DNA of 64,000 bases from Leisingera sp. M658. GTDB taxonomy: Bacteria; Pseudomonadota; Alphaproteobacteria; Rhodobacterales; Rhodobacteraceae. The notes under the pieces were generated by a model, which searched no databases, had not been told where the DNA came from, and worked only from the letters and a program-made list of their open reading frames with translations. The stretch is taken from the NCBI RefSeq assembly GCF_025144145.1, contig NZ_CP083546.1:385001-449000 (forward strand). The letters are read 5' to 3'. Made by a program: the position numbers and the translations under genes. Positions 1 to 8,245 of this stretch are shown piece by piece; position 1 is the stretch's first letter; each line of letters begins with the position of its first letter.

Positions 1-139
1 GGCCGGCGGCTGGGTGGCGCAAGACGCTTTGGTGGTCTGGGAAGAAAACGCACCGGTCGCCGCACCGGAAGGGTTCGAGCTGCAGGACAGCCGGAAATAC
101 GGCGATACCCATATTTCGCTGATGTGGAAAGCCGCCTGA
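1..139 (+). CDS. rsmD: 16S rRNA methyltransferase RsmD, C-terminal fragment
   Basis: Only the last 45 codons are in the window; the gene begins upstream of base 1 and ends with TGA at 137-139. The tail reads GGWVAQDALVVWEEN and then SRKYGDTHISLM. The R-K-Y-G-D-T sequence near the C-terminus is typical of the RsmD family, which methylates N2 of G966 in 16S rRNA using S-adenosylmethionine. The methyltransferase core motifs lie outside the window, so the assignment rests on this tail alone. The next gene starts 285 bases downstream on the same strand and has a separate function. Confidence 0.7.
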   Translation, partial: AGGWVAQDALVVWEENAPVAAPEGFELQDSRKYGDTHISLMWKAA

Positions 140-424
140 GGCAACTTTCCTAAGGCAATTTGCTGCAAGTCCTTCACGGATAGTGGAAAACAGGGCACTT
201 TCCGGGCAGTTCACAGCCGCTGGTCCGGCGTGTTTCCCAGTGCAGGGCCGCAGTCTTTTGGCGCATCACAGCTGCGGATCCCCGGCAGGTTTGCCAAGGC
301 TCTTGCCGTTTCCACAGCGAAAACGATCCCTGCGAAACCTCGCAATTATCCCACCCTTGCCCCGATCTTGCCCGATTTCACCCGCATCACTGGGGGCAAC
401 ACGGATACACGAGGATGGGTGAAT
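140..424. other. Intergenic region upstream of LysR gene
   Basis: These 285 bases separate the rsmD tail from the LysR gene. Frames open through it, but they lack recognisable protein sequence and a good ribosome site. I see no convincing terminator hairpin or promoter hexamers. It presumably carries the regulator's promoter. Confidence 0.4.
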
Positions 425-1336
425 ATGGACCGACTGACCGAGATGGAGGCCTTTGCCAATGTGGTGGACCAGGGCGGCTTCACCGATGCGGCACGCAAGA
501 TGGGGATCTCGAAATCCGCAGTCTCCAAGCATGTTTCAAGCCTGGAAACCCGGCTTGGCGCGCGGCTTTTGAACCGCACCACCCGCCGGGTGTCCCCGAC
601 CGAGATTGGCCTCGCCTATTATGACCGCGCCCGCCGGGTGCTGAATGATGCAGGCGAAGCGGATGCGCTGGTTACCTCAATGCAATCTGCCCCCTCGGGG
701 CTGCTCAGGATTTCTGTTGCTACCGATTTCGGTGTCAATCACCTGTCGCCGGTACTGTCGGATTTCCTGCAGGACTTCCCGGACATCACCGTCAACATGG
801 TGCTGAACAACCGCTATGTGGAGCTGATCTCCGAAGGCTTCGACATGGCGGTTCGGATCGGCGAGCTGGAAGACAGCTCTCTGCGCGCCCGCAAGCTGAC
901 CGAAACCACCAAGCGGATGATTGCCTCTCCCGCCTATCTGGAAAAATACGGCCGTCCGCAAAAGATTGACGAGCTGAACAGCCACAAGCTGCTGCATTAT
1001 TCCAGCCAGTCCAGCGGCAACGTCTGGAAGATCACAGCGCCGTCGGGTGAAAAACGCCAGGTGCGCACCTCAGGCTGGTTGTCGGTGAATGACGGGCAAT
1101 CGCTGCTGAATGCCGCGATTTCCGGCCTCGGCATCGCCTATCTGCCCAGCTTTCTCTACTCGGAAGCGCTGGAAGAAGGGCTGGTCGAAGACGTGATGCC
1201 CGGCTTGCCGGTGGAAACCCAAGGCATCTATGCGGTCTACCCGCCCGGAAAATTTACCCAGCCCAAAGTCCGGGCCTTCATTGACTTTCTGGTGCAGGCT
1301 TTTGCCGACCGCGACCCGTCGGAATGGAAAACCTGA
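425..1336 (+). CDS. LysR-family transcriptional regulator
   Basis: This 303-residue protein has the usual LysR length. The N-terminal winged helix-turn-helix covers about residues 1-62 (AFANVVDQGGFTDAARKMG, then SKSAVSKHVSSLETRLG). The periplasmic-binding-protein-like effector domain follows from about residue 90 to the end. The HTH-RLLNRTTRRVSPTEIG signature resembles the subgroup that includes DsdC/YhjC-type regulators, but the effector cannot be predicted. The open frame extends to 230, but the family alignment begins at MDRLTEMEAF, so the ATG at 425 is preferred. LysR proteins usually control an adjacent divergent gene; here no divergent gene is adjacent, because rsmD lies upstream on the same strand. 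The target is therefore unknown. Confidence 0.9.
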   Translation: MDRLTEMEAFANVVDQGGFTDAARKMGISKSAVSKHVSSLETRLGARLLNRTTRRVSPTEIGLAYYDRARRVLNDAGEADALVTSMQSAPSGLLRISVATDFGVNHLSPVLSDFLQDFPDITVNMVLNNRYVELISEGFDMAVRIGELEDSSLRARKLTETTKRMIASPAYLEKYGRPQKIDELNSHKLLHYSSQSSGNVWKITAPSGEKRQVRTSGWLSVNDGQSLLNAAISGLGIAYLPSFLYSEALEEGLVEDVMPGLPVETQGIYAVYPPGKFTQPKVRAFIDFLVQAFADRDPSEWKT

Positions 1337-1380
1337 ACCGGGTCTACGGAAAACCGGACCAAGATATCCCTCGAAGACCT

Positions 1381-1410
1381 GCCCCCGCACCGAATGCGGG
1401 GGCCTTTTTT
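1381..1410 (+). terminator. Rho-independent terminator of the LysR gene
   Basis: A perfect 9-bp stem (GCCCCCGCA / TGCGGGGGC, 1381-1389 and 1395-1403) with a 5-base loop is followed by C and six T residues. It lies 44 bases after the LysR stop codon. Confidence 0.85.
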
Positions 1411-1452
1411 GATCCGGTGACTCTGCTTTTTGCTGCAAAACACCGCGGGAAA

Positions 1453-1583
1453 GGCTCCCGCCCGCCCCGGATCAATCAAAGATTGACCCGCGCCCGTTGG
1501 GCCAGGCTCGGCGCATAGCGCCGAGCCTGGCCCAACACCGCCAAGGGGTCTTGGCAAAGCCAAGGTACCTGCGGGGGCGGGAG
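1453..1583 (+). repeat. Multi-hairpin palindromic repeat, copy A
   Basis: The element is bounded by GGCTCCCGCCCG and, at the far end, GGGGGCGGGAG. Inside are a small hairpin (TCAATC aaa GATTGA, 1472-1486), the conserved block GCGCCCGTTGGG (1490-1501) and an 18-bp perfect inverted repeat with a 3-base loop (1497-1514 and 1518-1535). Copies B, C and D in this window have the same block order but different arm sequences. No coding function is evident. The element sits between the ends of two convergent genes. Confidence 0.6.
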
Positions 1584-1611
1584 TTTTCCGGTGCGTATCC
1601 TTTGCAGGGCC

Positions 1612-2544
1612 TCAATCGGCGAGCAGCACAGCTTCAACTCGCCGGTTTGCTTCGCGGCCGTCCGGGATCAGATTGCTGGCTATCGGGGCTAAAAAGCCGG
1701 CGCCGGCGACCTCGATCCGTGCCGCATCCGCGCCCAGCTCCTCGACCAAACGGTCCTTCACCGATTGCGCGCGGCGTTTGGAGATACCGATGTTCTGCTG
1801 CTGCGAACCCACCGTGTCGGTATGCCCGACCAGCAGCAGGCGGTATTGCGGATTGGCGGCCAGATAGTCCGCAAGCGCGCGCAGGCTGGCATAAGTGCCG
1901 TCCTGCAGCCGGGTGGAGCCGCTTTGAAACACCAGATCCGTCAGAACCGCGTGGCCGCGCACCTCCAGCACTTTGGCCAGTTCCACCGGCCGCACCGTGC
2001 CGGGCGTCCCAGGGCCAGGTTTCACCACCGCCGGCACGGCTGTTGCCGTTGCAGCCGATCCAGGCGGATGCACTGTGATCATTTGCAAAAAAGCCGCGCC
2101 GCCTGCGCGTGATACCAGGAGCGAGACCGCCTCGTCCCCTTTGGCCGCGGACAGGAAGTGATAGCTGGAGATATCCACCATCATGTCCGGCGACGGCACC
2201 ACCTCAATCCCGAAGCGGAAGCCGAAACCGCCGCAATCACGCGCGGCACAATCCAGCAGCACCTCATAACCGCCGGCCTGCAGCTGGTCCCGCAAGGGCG
2301 CCAGGATCTGCAGCACAGTGCTGTCTCCTCCCAGCCGCCAGGTGCGGCGCAGAATCCGCCCTTCGAACCGGCGCGATGGGACTTTGTCCGCCTCTTCCGG
2401 TCCGATCGGCAGCTGGTAAACACCAAGCGCCGTGACCCGTTCCGAAACAGCATCTGCACCGGCTGGCAGGATGATTTCAGCCGCCGCCGGCAAGGCCGGA
2501 AGCAGCATCACCGCGGCTGCCGAAATGAAACGTCTTAGCGGCAC
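1612..2544 (-). CDS. Secreted OmpA-domain protein
   Basis: This 310-residue protein starts with GTG at 2544 and has a clear signal peptide (SAAAVMLLPALPAAA). The first 170 residues form a domain I do not recognise, with two close cysteines (DCAARDC). Residues about 195-310 are an OmpA C-terminal peptidoglycan-binding domain, with VGHTDTVG, the NIGISKRRA stretch and a final NRRVE. It probably binds peptidoglycan in the periplasm or outer membrane. Its start overlaps the end of the upstream broken peroxidase-related gene by 10 bases, so the two were translationally coupled. Together with the GNAT and CinA-type genes it forms a minus-strand operon starting at 4544. Confidence 0.85.
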   Translation of the reverse strand: MPLRRFISAAAVMLLPALPAAAEIILPAGADAVSERVTALGVYQLPIGPEEADKVPSRRFEGRILRRTWRLGGDSTVLQILAPLRDQLQAGGYEVLLDCAARDCGGFGFRFGIEVVPSPDMMVDISSYHFLSAAKGDEAVSLLVSRAGGAAFLQMITVHPPGSAATATAVPAVVKPGPGTPGTVRPVELAKVLEVRGHAVLTDLVFQSGSTRLQDGTYASLRALADYLAANPQYRLLLVGHTDTVGSQQQNIGISKRRAQSVKDRLVEELGADAARIEVAGAGFLAPIASNLIPDGREANRRVEAVLLAD

Positions 2545-3096
2545 TGGCTGTGGTATTCCGGGTTGGGAACCATGGCAGTGGCGCTGGCCACCCGGTTGGA
2601 CATGTTGAAAAAACCCGCAACATTGGCAATGTCCCAGATCTCCCGGTCGCTGAAGCCTGCATCCCGCAGGCCTTGCCGGTCCGCTTCCTCAATCTCCGCG
2701 CTGGAAGTGGTCATCTTGGCGGCAAAATCCAGCATTGCGCGCTGGCGTGCTTCCAGCGGCGCCACCCGGTAGTTCATCACCAGCATTTCACCCAAAGCCG
2801 GATCACCCGACAGCTGCGCCATGCGCCACCAGGCAATAGAAACACCGGTTGATCGCCGAGACCACCACCGCGATCATCTCCCGCTCCAGCTTGCTGAGGC
2901 CGCTGTCCGCCAGCATCAGGTCGTTGTACATGGCGGTAAAGGCATTCAGCTTGTCGATGTCAAAGGCATTGGCCTTAAGCACGTTGGGCACAAAGCCCAG
3001 CTTTTCGACGCAGATATCGAAATACTTCTGTGTCTCCGGCGGCAACGGGTCCGCCATCGGCAGATTCAGGGCTGTGGGCGGGGTTTGGTCACGCAT
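2535..3096 (-). pseudogene. Frameshifted peroxidase-related (AhpD/CMD family) gene
   Basis: Two overlapping open frames together match one protein of the uncharacterised peroxidase-related branch of the AhpD/carboxymuconolactone decarboxylase superfamily. The first frame (3096 to 2803) carries the N-terminal half and the redox motif region NRCFYCLVAHGAAV, then runs into a stop. The second (about 2822 to 2535) continues with QLSGDPALGEMLVMNYR and the rest of the family's C-terminal half. The break lies near 2810-2822. The family normally reads H-G-A-A-V-R-Q-L-S-G-D-P, so about three residues plus the frame are lost. That is consistent with deletion of 11 bases between two GCAGCTGTC direct repeats, leaving one copy. 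It may be a true pseudogene or an assembly error. If functional, the family's CxxC-type cysteines (CFYC) would act in peroxide reduction. Confidence 0.75.
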
Positions 3097-3099
3097 CGG

Positions 3100-3825
3100 T
3101 CAATGGCCTTTCTGTAAAATCCGGTAGTGGTACTGTCCGGTGCATTTCATGCCGAGGGAAGCATAAAGCCCGTTGGCGCCCTCGTTACGTTTGGTGCACA
3201 GAACCGCCAGCTCGCCGGCACCGTTTTCCAGCGCCCAGAATGCCGCCTGGCGCATCATCCAGGCGCCCATGCCGCAGCGGCGCTGATGCGGCAGGATTTC
3301 CAGTGCGTGGACTATTGCCACCCCATTGTGAATGGCCACGAACCCGGCGCCAGCCGGTTTGTCCTTGTGGCGGGCCAGCAGCCCGGTCTTTGGCCCCTGT
3401 ACCCGCTGCATCACCGCCAGGCGTTCAGGCCCGATGCCGCCCTGCTCCCAGATCTCGCGCTGGATCGCCAGCGGTTCCCAGACGCAAAAGGCGGTGACCC
3501 GCGGCACCGGGATATCCGTCAAATGCGCGGCCGGGCAGGTCCACAGGTTGACCGGATCCTTGACCGCATAGCCGCGCGCCGCCAGCTGCGCGTCCAGTTC
3601 CGTCTCGCCGTCGCGGATCATGAACAGGCCGTCCTGGCCCATCGCGCGCATTGCGTCCTCAGCCGCGGCAATCTCCGCGTCCGAGGCAGTGCCGTGTACC
3701 GTCGCCGCCGACACCCGGCTGCCGCCGCCCTGACCGTCGCGCAGGGTCACGGGGCCCAGGCCGCGGGTGGAGGCAGGCGGCCATGTCGCCTCGGTCAAAG
3801 CATAGTAACGGGGATCGGTGGTCAC
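3100..3825 (-). CDS. GNAT-family N-acetyltransferase
   Basis: This 241-residue protein starts with GTG at 3825, overlapping the stop of the upstream CinA-type gene by four bases (GTGA). The C-terminal half holds the GNAT fold. A beta-strand region containing GAGFVAIHNGVAIVHALEI is followed by the acetyl-CoA pyrophosphate loop (HQRRCGMGAWMMRQA) and a late NEGANGLYASLGM segment. The N-terminal 110 residues look like a degenerate second GNAT-like domain. Substrate unknown. It is in the middle of a minus-strand operon with a CinA-N-type protein and the broken peroxidase-related gene. Confidence 0.8.
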   Translation of the reverse strand: MTTDPRYYALTEATWPPASTRGLGPVTLRDGQGGGSRVSAATVHGTASDAEIAAAEDAMRAMGQDGLFMIRDGETELDAQLAARGYAVKDPVNLWTCPAAHLTDIPVPRVTAFCVWEPLAIQREIWEQGGIGPERLAVMQRVQGPKTGLLARHKDKPAGAGFVAIHNGVAIVHALEILPHQRRCGMGAWMMRQAAFWALENGAGELAVLCTKRNEGANGLYASLGMKCTGQYHYRILQKGH

Positions 3826-4544
3826 TGCTCCAGCTCCTTTGCCAATGCTGTCATTGCCGCATCAATGCGCGCGCCATCGGTGCCGCGGATCACGATATTG
3901 GCGCCAAAGGCACCGTCTTTTTGGAACGGGTAGCAGCCGACTGACAGATCCTCATATGCCTCGGCCAGCGTGCGCAGCGGTCCGGCAATCTCGCCCTCGC
4001 CGCGCAGTACCCGCAGGGTCTGCGACAGCATCGGCTGGCCGCCGGTCAGGGTTGGTAATACGCTGGCCACCATCGCCTGAAAGATCAGCGGTACACCGGC
4101 CATCACATGCACATTGCCAAGGGTGAACCCCGGCGCGGCCGAGACCGGGTTTTCGATCAGCGCGGCGCCCTCCGGAATGCGTGCCATCCGCAGGCGGGCC
4201 TCGTTCAATTCCAAGCCTTGAGTGTCATAATGCGCCTGCAGGATCGCGCGGGCGTCATCGCGGACGTCCAGATGCGCGTCAAACGCCTTGGCGATGCAGT
4301 CTGCGGTGATGTCGTCATGGGTTGGACCGATGCCACCGCTGGTGAATACATGGTCATATGCCCCGGCCAGCGCCTGCACTGCGGCTATGATCGCGGCCTC
4401 GTCATCGCTGACAATGCGCACTTCCATCAGGTCTATGCCGTGTTTGGCCAGCTCGCCCGCAAGATAGTGCATATTGGCATCGCGGGTGCGGCCCGACAGG
4501 ATTTCATCCCCGATGACCAGCATGGCAGCTGTTGGATTGGCCAT
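3822..4544 (-). CDS. CinA N-terminal-type molybdopterin-binding-fold protein
   Basis: The 240-residue protein (ATG at 4544, with GGGAGG upstream) matches the COG1058 domain: AAMLVIGDEILSGRTRDAN at the start, TSGGIGPTHDD in the middle and GVPLIFQAM later. In longer CinA proteins this domain is followed by a nicotinamide-nucleotide amidase; here that C-terminal domain is absent. The fold is shared with MoaB/MogA, and some family members act as ADP-ribose or NMN-linked pyrophosphatases, but the exact reaction here is not shown. It is the first gene of a minus-strand operon and diverges from sfsA, with only 48 bases between the two start codons. Confidence 0.85.
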   Translation of the reverse strand: MANPTAAMLVIGDEILSGRTRDANMHYLAGELAKHGIDLMEVRIVSDDEAAIIAAVQALAGAYDHVFTSGGIGPTHDDITADCIAKAFDAHLDVRDDARAILQAHYDTQGLELNEARLRMARIPEGAALIENPVSAAPGFTLGNVHVMAGVPLIFQAMVASVLPTLTGGQPMLSQTLRVLRGEGEIAGPLRTLAEAYEDLSVGCYPFQKDGAFGANIVIRGTDGARIDAAMTALAKELEQ

Positions 4545-4592
4545 GGTCTTCCTCCCTTGATACCTCGTCTTCGCAGATATAGGCCTAAGCCC

Positions 4593-5297
4593 ATGCGCTT
4601 TGAAACCCCTCTGATCCCCGCCGTGCTGATCCGCCGCTACAAACGGTTCCTTGCCGATTGCCGGCTGGAGGACGGGCGCGAGGTTACCGCCCATTGCGCC
4701 AATCCCGGCAGCATGATGGGGCTGGCGGAGCCGGGCATGAAGATCTGGCTGGAGCCGAACGACGACCCGAAGAAAAAGCTGAAATACGGCTGGCGGCTGG
4801 TTGAGCACGCGGACGGGCATTTCACCGGCGTTGATACTTCGGTTCCGAACCGCGCCCTGCGGGCTGCGCTGGAAGCCGGAGAAATCAGCGAACTGGCCGC
4901 CTACAAGACCGTGCGCCCCGAGGTGAAATACGGCGAGAAGAGCCGCGTCGACTTTCTGTTGCAGCAAGACGGTCTGCCGGATTGCTATGTCGAAGTGAAA
5001 AGCGTGACGCTGTCGCGGGAACCGGGCCTGGCGGAATTCCCGGACAGCGTCACCGCCCGCGGCACAAAACACCTTGGCGAATTGGCCAATATGGCGGCCC
5101 AGGGCCACCGGGCTGTGATGCTGTATCTGGTGCAGCGCACCGACTGCGACCGGTTTCAACTGGCTGCAGATATTGACCCGGCCTATGCCGCCGCCTTTGC
5201 CCGCGCCTATTCGGCCGGGGTGGAGCGGCTGGTGCTGGGCACCAGGATCACGCCGCAGGGGGTCGAGGCCGGCGCGCCGGTCGCCGCTGCACATTAG
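4593..5297 (+). CDS. sfsA: Sugar fermentation stimulation protein homolog SfsA
   Basis: The 234-residue protein matches SfsA over its full length, with N-terminal LIRRYKRFLADC, CANPGSMMGL, and the nuclease-like core EKSRVDFLL with YVEVKSVTL. The spaced D and E-x-K residues resemble a PD-(D/E)xK nuclease site. SfsA was described as a DNA-binding regulator of maltose metabolism in Escherichia coli, but the conserved core suggests a nuclease-like activity; neither is proven here. The open frame continues upstream to 4107, but family similarity starts at MRFETPL, giving the ATG at 4593. It diverges from the CinA-type gene and is convergent with the mechanosensitive-channel gene. Confidence 0.92.
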   Translation: MRFETPLIPAVLIRRYKRFLADCRLEDGREVTAHCANPGSMMGLAEPGMKIWLEPNDDPKKKLKYGWRLVEHADGHFTGVDTSVPNRALRAALEAGEISELAAYKTVRPEVKYGEKSRVDFLLQQDGLPDCYVEVKSVTLSREPGLAEFPDSVTARGTKHLGELANMAAQGHRAVMLYLVQRTDCDRFQLAADIDPAYAAAFARAYSAGVERLVLGTRITPQGVEAGAPVAAAH

Positions 5298-5314
5298 CAA
5301 CGCCGGCCTTCTGG

Positions 5315-6202
5315 TCAGGCGGCCTTGCTGGCTGCGTCTTCCTGGCTGGCAGGGTCTGCGTGAACAAGCGTGCGGGTCGGGAAGGGAATATCGACCCCGG
5401 CAGCATCCAGCGCTTCTTTGACCTTGCGCTTCATATCGGCCTGATACTGAAAGTGCTCGGCTGCATCGACCCAGACACGCACCAGAAAATCCACCGAACT
5501 GCTGTTCAGCGCATTGACCTGAATGAAGGGTTCCGGATCGCTGTGCGAGCGGCTGTCGGCCATGATTGTGTCGCGGATCACCTGTTCTGCCGTGGCCAGA
5601 TTGGCGCCATAGCCGACACCAAAAGTCCACTCTGCCCGGCGGGTGTCGAAGGCGGAGTAATTGGTGATGGTATTGCCCCAAACCTCGGAGTTGGGGATGA
5701 TCACCTTCAGATTGCTGAGGCTGGCGATGACAGTATTGTTCAGGGTCATTTCATGCACCGTGCCCGTTTCGCCGTTCACATCGATGAAGTCACCCAGCTT
5801 GAACGGGCGGAACAGGATGATCATTACGCCCGCTGCCACATTCGACAGCGCACCCTGCATGGCCAGGCCGATCGCCAGGCCGGCGGCACCGATGGCCGCC
5901 ACAATCGATGTGGTCTTGACGCCAAAGGTATTCAGAACAAACAGCACCGCAAAGGCGAGAATGACATAACGTGCCAGATTGCCGAGGAAATGAAACAGGG
6001 TCACATCGAGTTTGGCGTGGGTATCACCCAGGGCCACGATCCGCCGCTTGACCCAGCGCGCGGCGATGAAGCCCGCCAGAAGAATGGCAATTGCGGCCAG
6101 CACGTTGCCCAAGGCCTGCGCCAGAAATTCCAGCGTCACCAGATCTGCCAGTGATTTTCCTCCGTAAATCTCAGTCTTCATCAGGTCATCAATGTTATCC
6201 AT
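5315..6202 (-). CDS. Small-conductance mechanosensitive channel (MscS family)
   Basis: This 295-residue inner-membrane protein has three transmembrane helices in the first 130 residues. The pore-lining TM3 shows the Gly/Ala pattern AAIGAAGLAIGLAMQGALS, followed by the MscS beta-domain (LFRPFKLGDFI and VHEMTLNNT) and a cytoplasmic alpha/beta domain (FGVGYGANLATAEQVI). Channels of this family open on membrane tension and release solutes during hypo-osmotic shock. The start at 6202 is chosen because it lies just before the first helix and has AGGAGG about 11 bases upstream; an in-frame upstream start would add 16 residues. It is divergent from map. Confidence 0.92.
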   Translation of the reverse strand: MDNIDDLMKTEIYGGKSLADLVTLEFLAQALGNVLAAIAILLAGFIAARWVKRRIVALGDTHAKLDVTLFHFLGNLARYVILAFAVLFVLNTFGVKTTSIVAAIGAAGLAIGLAMQGALSNVAAGVMIILFRPFKLGDFIDVNGETGTVHEMTLNNTVIASLSNLKVIIPNSEVWGNTITNYSAFDTRRAEWTFGVGYGANLATAEQVIRDTIMADSRSHSDPEPFIQVNALNSSSVDFLVRVWVDAAEHFQYQADMKRKVKEALDAAGVDIPFPTRTLVHADPASQEDAASKAA

Positions 6203-6357
6203 GCCGCTGCATTCCTCCTGGCTTGTGCTGTTTCCGCTCTCCCGGCCCAACGCAGCAGGGTTGAAAAAGTTCCCAGAAGCCGCCGCTGCCCCCTCTGGCC
6301 CTTTTGGCCAAGACCCCTTAGATAGCTACGGAACAAAACCCGATGGAGCTCCGCCTG

Positions 6358-7167
6358 ATGAGATCGAAAGACGGCCGCACAACCAAGGACGGCATCCGCA
6401 TTCATGAAGCCGGCGACTTTGCCGGCATGCACAAGGCGGGTGCCTTGGCGGCGCGTATTCTGGACGAGATTGCCGCGCATGTGTTTCCGGGCCAGACCAC
6501 TGGCGAGATCGACCGCCGTATCACACAGATGGTCGAAGATGCCGGCGCCAAATCCGCAACCATCGGTTACAAAGGCTATCAGCACGCCAGCTGCATCTCG
6601 GTGAACCATGTGGTTTGCCACGGCATCCCCGGCGACAAGAAGCTGAAGGATGGCGACATCCTGAACATTGACGTGACTGTGATTGTCGACGGCTGGTTCG
6701 GCGACACGTCGCGGATGTTTGTGGCCGGTAAGCTGCCGCGCAAGGCCGAGCGTCTGATCCAGGTCACCCATGATTCGCTGATGGTGGGCATCGAGGCGGT
6801 GAAGCCCGGCAATACCTTTGGCGACATCGGCCATGCGATCCAGGTCTACGCCGAAAGCCAACGGATGAGCGTGGTGCGCGATTTCTGCGGCCACGGATTG
6901 GGCACGGTCTTTCATGCGCCGCCCAACGTGCTGCACTATGGCCGCCCCGGTACCGGCCCGGTGCTGGAAGAGGGCATGTTTTTCACCATTGAACCGATGA
7001 TCAACATCGGCCGCCCGGAGACCAAGATCCTGGCGGATGAATGGACAGCCGTGACCCGCGACAAGTCGCTGTCAGCGCAGTTTGAGCATTCGATCGGGGT
7101 CACTGCAGACGGGGCTGATATTTTCACCCTGTCGCCGGCCGGGAGATTCCACCCGACCTACGGGTAA
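6358..7167 (+). CDS. map: Type I methionine aminopeptidase
   Basis: The 269-residue metalloprotease removes the initiator methionine from nascent proteins. The metal-ligand set of the family is visible: ILNIDVTVIVDGWFGDTSR (two Asp), FCGHGLG (His), FTIEPM (Glu) and QFEHSIGV (Glu). HASCISVNHVVCHG, with its substrate-positioning His, precedes these. The ATG at 6358 has GGAG nine bases upstream; the ATG at 6343 is an alternative that adds five residues. There is no zinc-finger extension, as is usual for the short bacterial form. The gene is monocistronic, followed by a GC-rich palindrome. Confidence 0.95.
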   Translation: MRSKDGRTTKDGIRIHEAGDFAGMHKAGALAARILDEIAAHVFPGQTTGEIDRRITQMVEDAGAKSATIGYKGYQHASCISVNHVVCHGIPGDKKLKDGDILNIDVTVIVDGWFGDTSRMFVAGKLPRKAERLIQVTHDSLMVGIEAVKPGNTFGDIGHAIQVYAESQRMSVVRDFCGHGLGTVFHAPPNVLHYGRPGTGPVLEEGMFFTIEPMINIGRPETKILADEWTAVTRDKSLSAQFEHSIGVTADGADIFTLSPAGRFHPTYG

Positions 7168-7182
7168 GCTGTCAGGGCGGCG

Positions 7183-7235
7183 GCGGGGGCCGGCCCCCGC
7201 ACCCCCGGGGTATTTTCAACCAGAAAGAAGCAGCA
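7183..7235. terminator. GC palindrome plus CCCCCGGGGTATTTTC tract after map
   Basis: An 18-bp perfect palindrome (GCGGGGGCC / GGCCCCCGC, 7183-7200) is followed by ACCCCCGGGGTATTTTCAA and CAGAAAGAAG. From general knowledge, CCCCGGGGTATTTT with a purine-rich tail recurs downstream of many Rhodobacteraceae genes. A role as map terminator or mRNA 3' end is inferred. Confidence 0.45.
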
Positions 7236-7248
7236 GCGGGCTTTGGGA

Positions 7249-7431
7249 CTAACCGTCCCGGTCCTCTGCTTCCTGCTGCCGCCACAAGGCCAGCAGCATG
7301 GTGCTGCCCGCCCATGGGGTTACCGCGTCCTGAATGAACAGCGGTGCCCGCAGCGGTTTCGGCTTGGGTCTTGTCTTGGTTTCAGTCTCTGCAAGGGAGG
7401 GCAGAAACGGGGTGCGCAATGTCTGCTCCAT
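7249..7431 (-). CDS. Small hypothetical protein (60 residues)
   Basis: An ATG at 7431 opens a 60-codon frame, 24 bases downstream of the HAD gene on the same strand. It has a basic, proline-rich first half (KTRPKPKPLRAPL) and a more protein-like second half (DAVTPWAGSTMLLALWRQQ). The ribosome site is weak and no known domain is recognised. I list it because it follows an operon-like spacing and the other frames here look worse, but it may be non-coding. Confidence 0.3.
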   Translation of the reverse strand: MEQTLRTPFLPSLAETETKTRPKPKPLRAPLFIQDAVTPWAGSTMLLALWRQQEAEDRDG

Positions 7432-7455
7432 GCGGGCGACAGTACCACGACGGTC

Positions 7456-8118
7456 TCAGATCGACAAAAGGGCCGGTACCTCTGCCATATCGTTGAACAC
7501 TTCAGCCCCCAGCGCGGTGAGCCTGCCGCCGCCGCCTTGCGGAGCATACCCGAGGCAGCGCATGCCCGCGCGCACCGCGGCGGTGACGCCGCTGCCGCTG
7601 TCCTCGATCACCAGGCAATCGCGCGCCTGCACACCGAAGTGGCTGGCGGCGGCCAGGAACAACCCCGGTTCCGGCTTGGCCACACCCAGGGATTGGGCTG
7701 AGAACATCGCCTGCGGGTGGAACCGCTCCCACAGCCCGTTCTGGCCCAAAGTGATGCGCATCTTTTCCTCGCTGCCGTTGGAGGCCACGCAGGCCGGAAT
7801 GCCATGTGCATCAAGCCTTGCCAGCAGATCAGGAATGCCCTGTGTGAGCGGTATGCCTTCTTTCAGCCGGGCATAGGTCTCGGCATGGATTTCCGCGATC
7901 CAGTTTTCCGGAAGGTCCGCGCCCAGGCTGCGGGCCTTTGCCATCACACCCGCCATGGTGCCGCCGGTAAAATGCGCCATTGCCTGCTCTAAGGTCAGGT
8001 CCAGCCCGTGGTGCGCGAGGTTGTCCGCCATCGCCTGGTTCGAGACCGGTTCACTGTCCACCAGCACGCCGTCGCAGTCGAAGATCACCAGTTTCGGGGT
8101 CGGAAAGGTCTTGGGCAA
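7456..8118 (-). CDS. HAD-superfamily phosphatase (beta-phosphoglucomutase-like)
   Basis: The 220-residue protein has the HAD motifs in order: VIFDCDGVLVDSEP (nucleophile Asp and general acid Asp), ACVASNGS (motif II Ser), the Lys in LGVAKPEPGLF (motif III) and VIEDSGSGVTAA (motif IV acidic residues). An alpha-helical cap between motifs I and II marks the IA subgroup, which includes phosphoglycolate and sugar-phosphate phosphatases and beta-phosphoglucomutases. The true substrate is not determined. The best start is a TTG at 8118 with GAGG about eight bases upstream. The neighbours (a lipoprotein upstream, map downstream on the other strand) give no functional hint. Confidence 0.88.
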   Translation of the reverse strand: MPKTFPTPKLVIFDCDGVLVDSEPVSNQAMADNLAHHGLDLTLEQAMAHFTGGTMAGVMAKARSLGADLPENWIAEIHAETYARLKEGIPLTQGIPDLLARLDAHGIPACVASNGSEEKMRITLGQNGLWERFHPQAMFSAQSLGVAKPEPGLFLAAASHFGVQARDCLVIEDSGSGVTAAVRAGMRCLGYAPQGGGGRLTALGAEVFNDMAEVPALLSI

Positions 8119-8194
8119 GACGGTCTGCCTCTATTCGGAAATGGCTGCAGGTTACAAGTTTACCCGTCATGCCCGGCTGCGGCAAAGAACAGAA

Positions 8195-8226
8195 ACAAAA
8201 AATGCAGGAAGAAGACCCCCTGCATT
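8195..8226 (-). terminator. Terminator of the small lipoprotein gene
   Basis: Read on the minus strand, AATGCAGG and CCTGCATT pair around an 11-base loop and run directly into a T-rich tract (TTTTTTG). It lies 20 bases after the stop codon of the gene ending at 8246. Confidence 0.75.
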
Positions 8227-8245
8227 CCTGTTTATACCCCGAAAC

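Noticed and set aside
4107-4592. Upstream extension of the sfsA frame
   Set aside because: It overlaps the CinA-type gene on the other strand and SfsA similarity begins only at 4593.
4545-5681. Upstream extension of the CinA-type frame to 5681
   Set aside because: The extension is antisense to sfsA and has no homology; the GGGAGG-preceded ATG at 4544 marks the real start.
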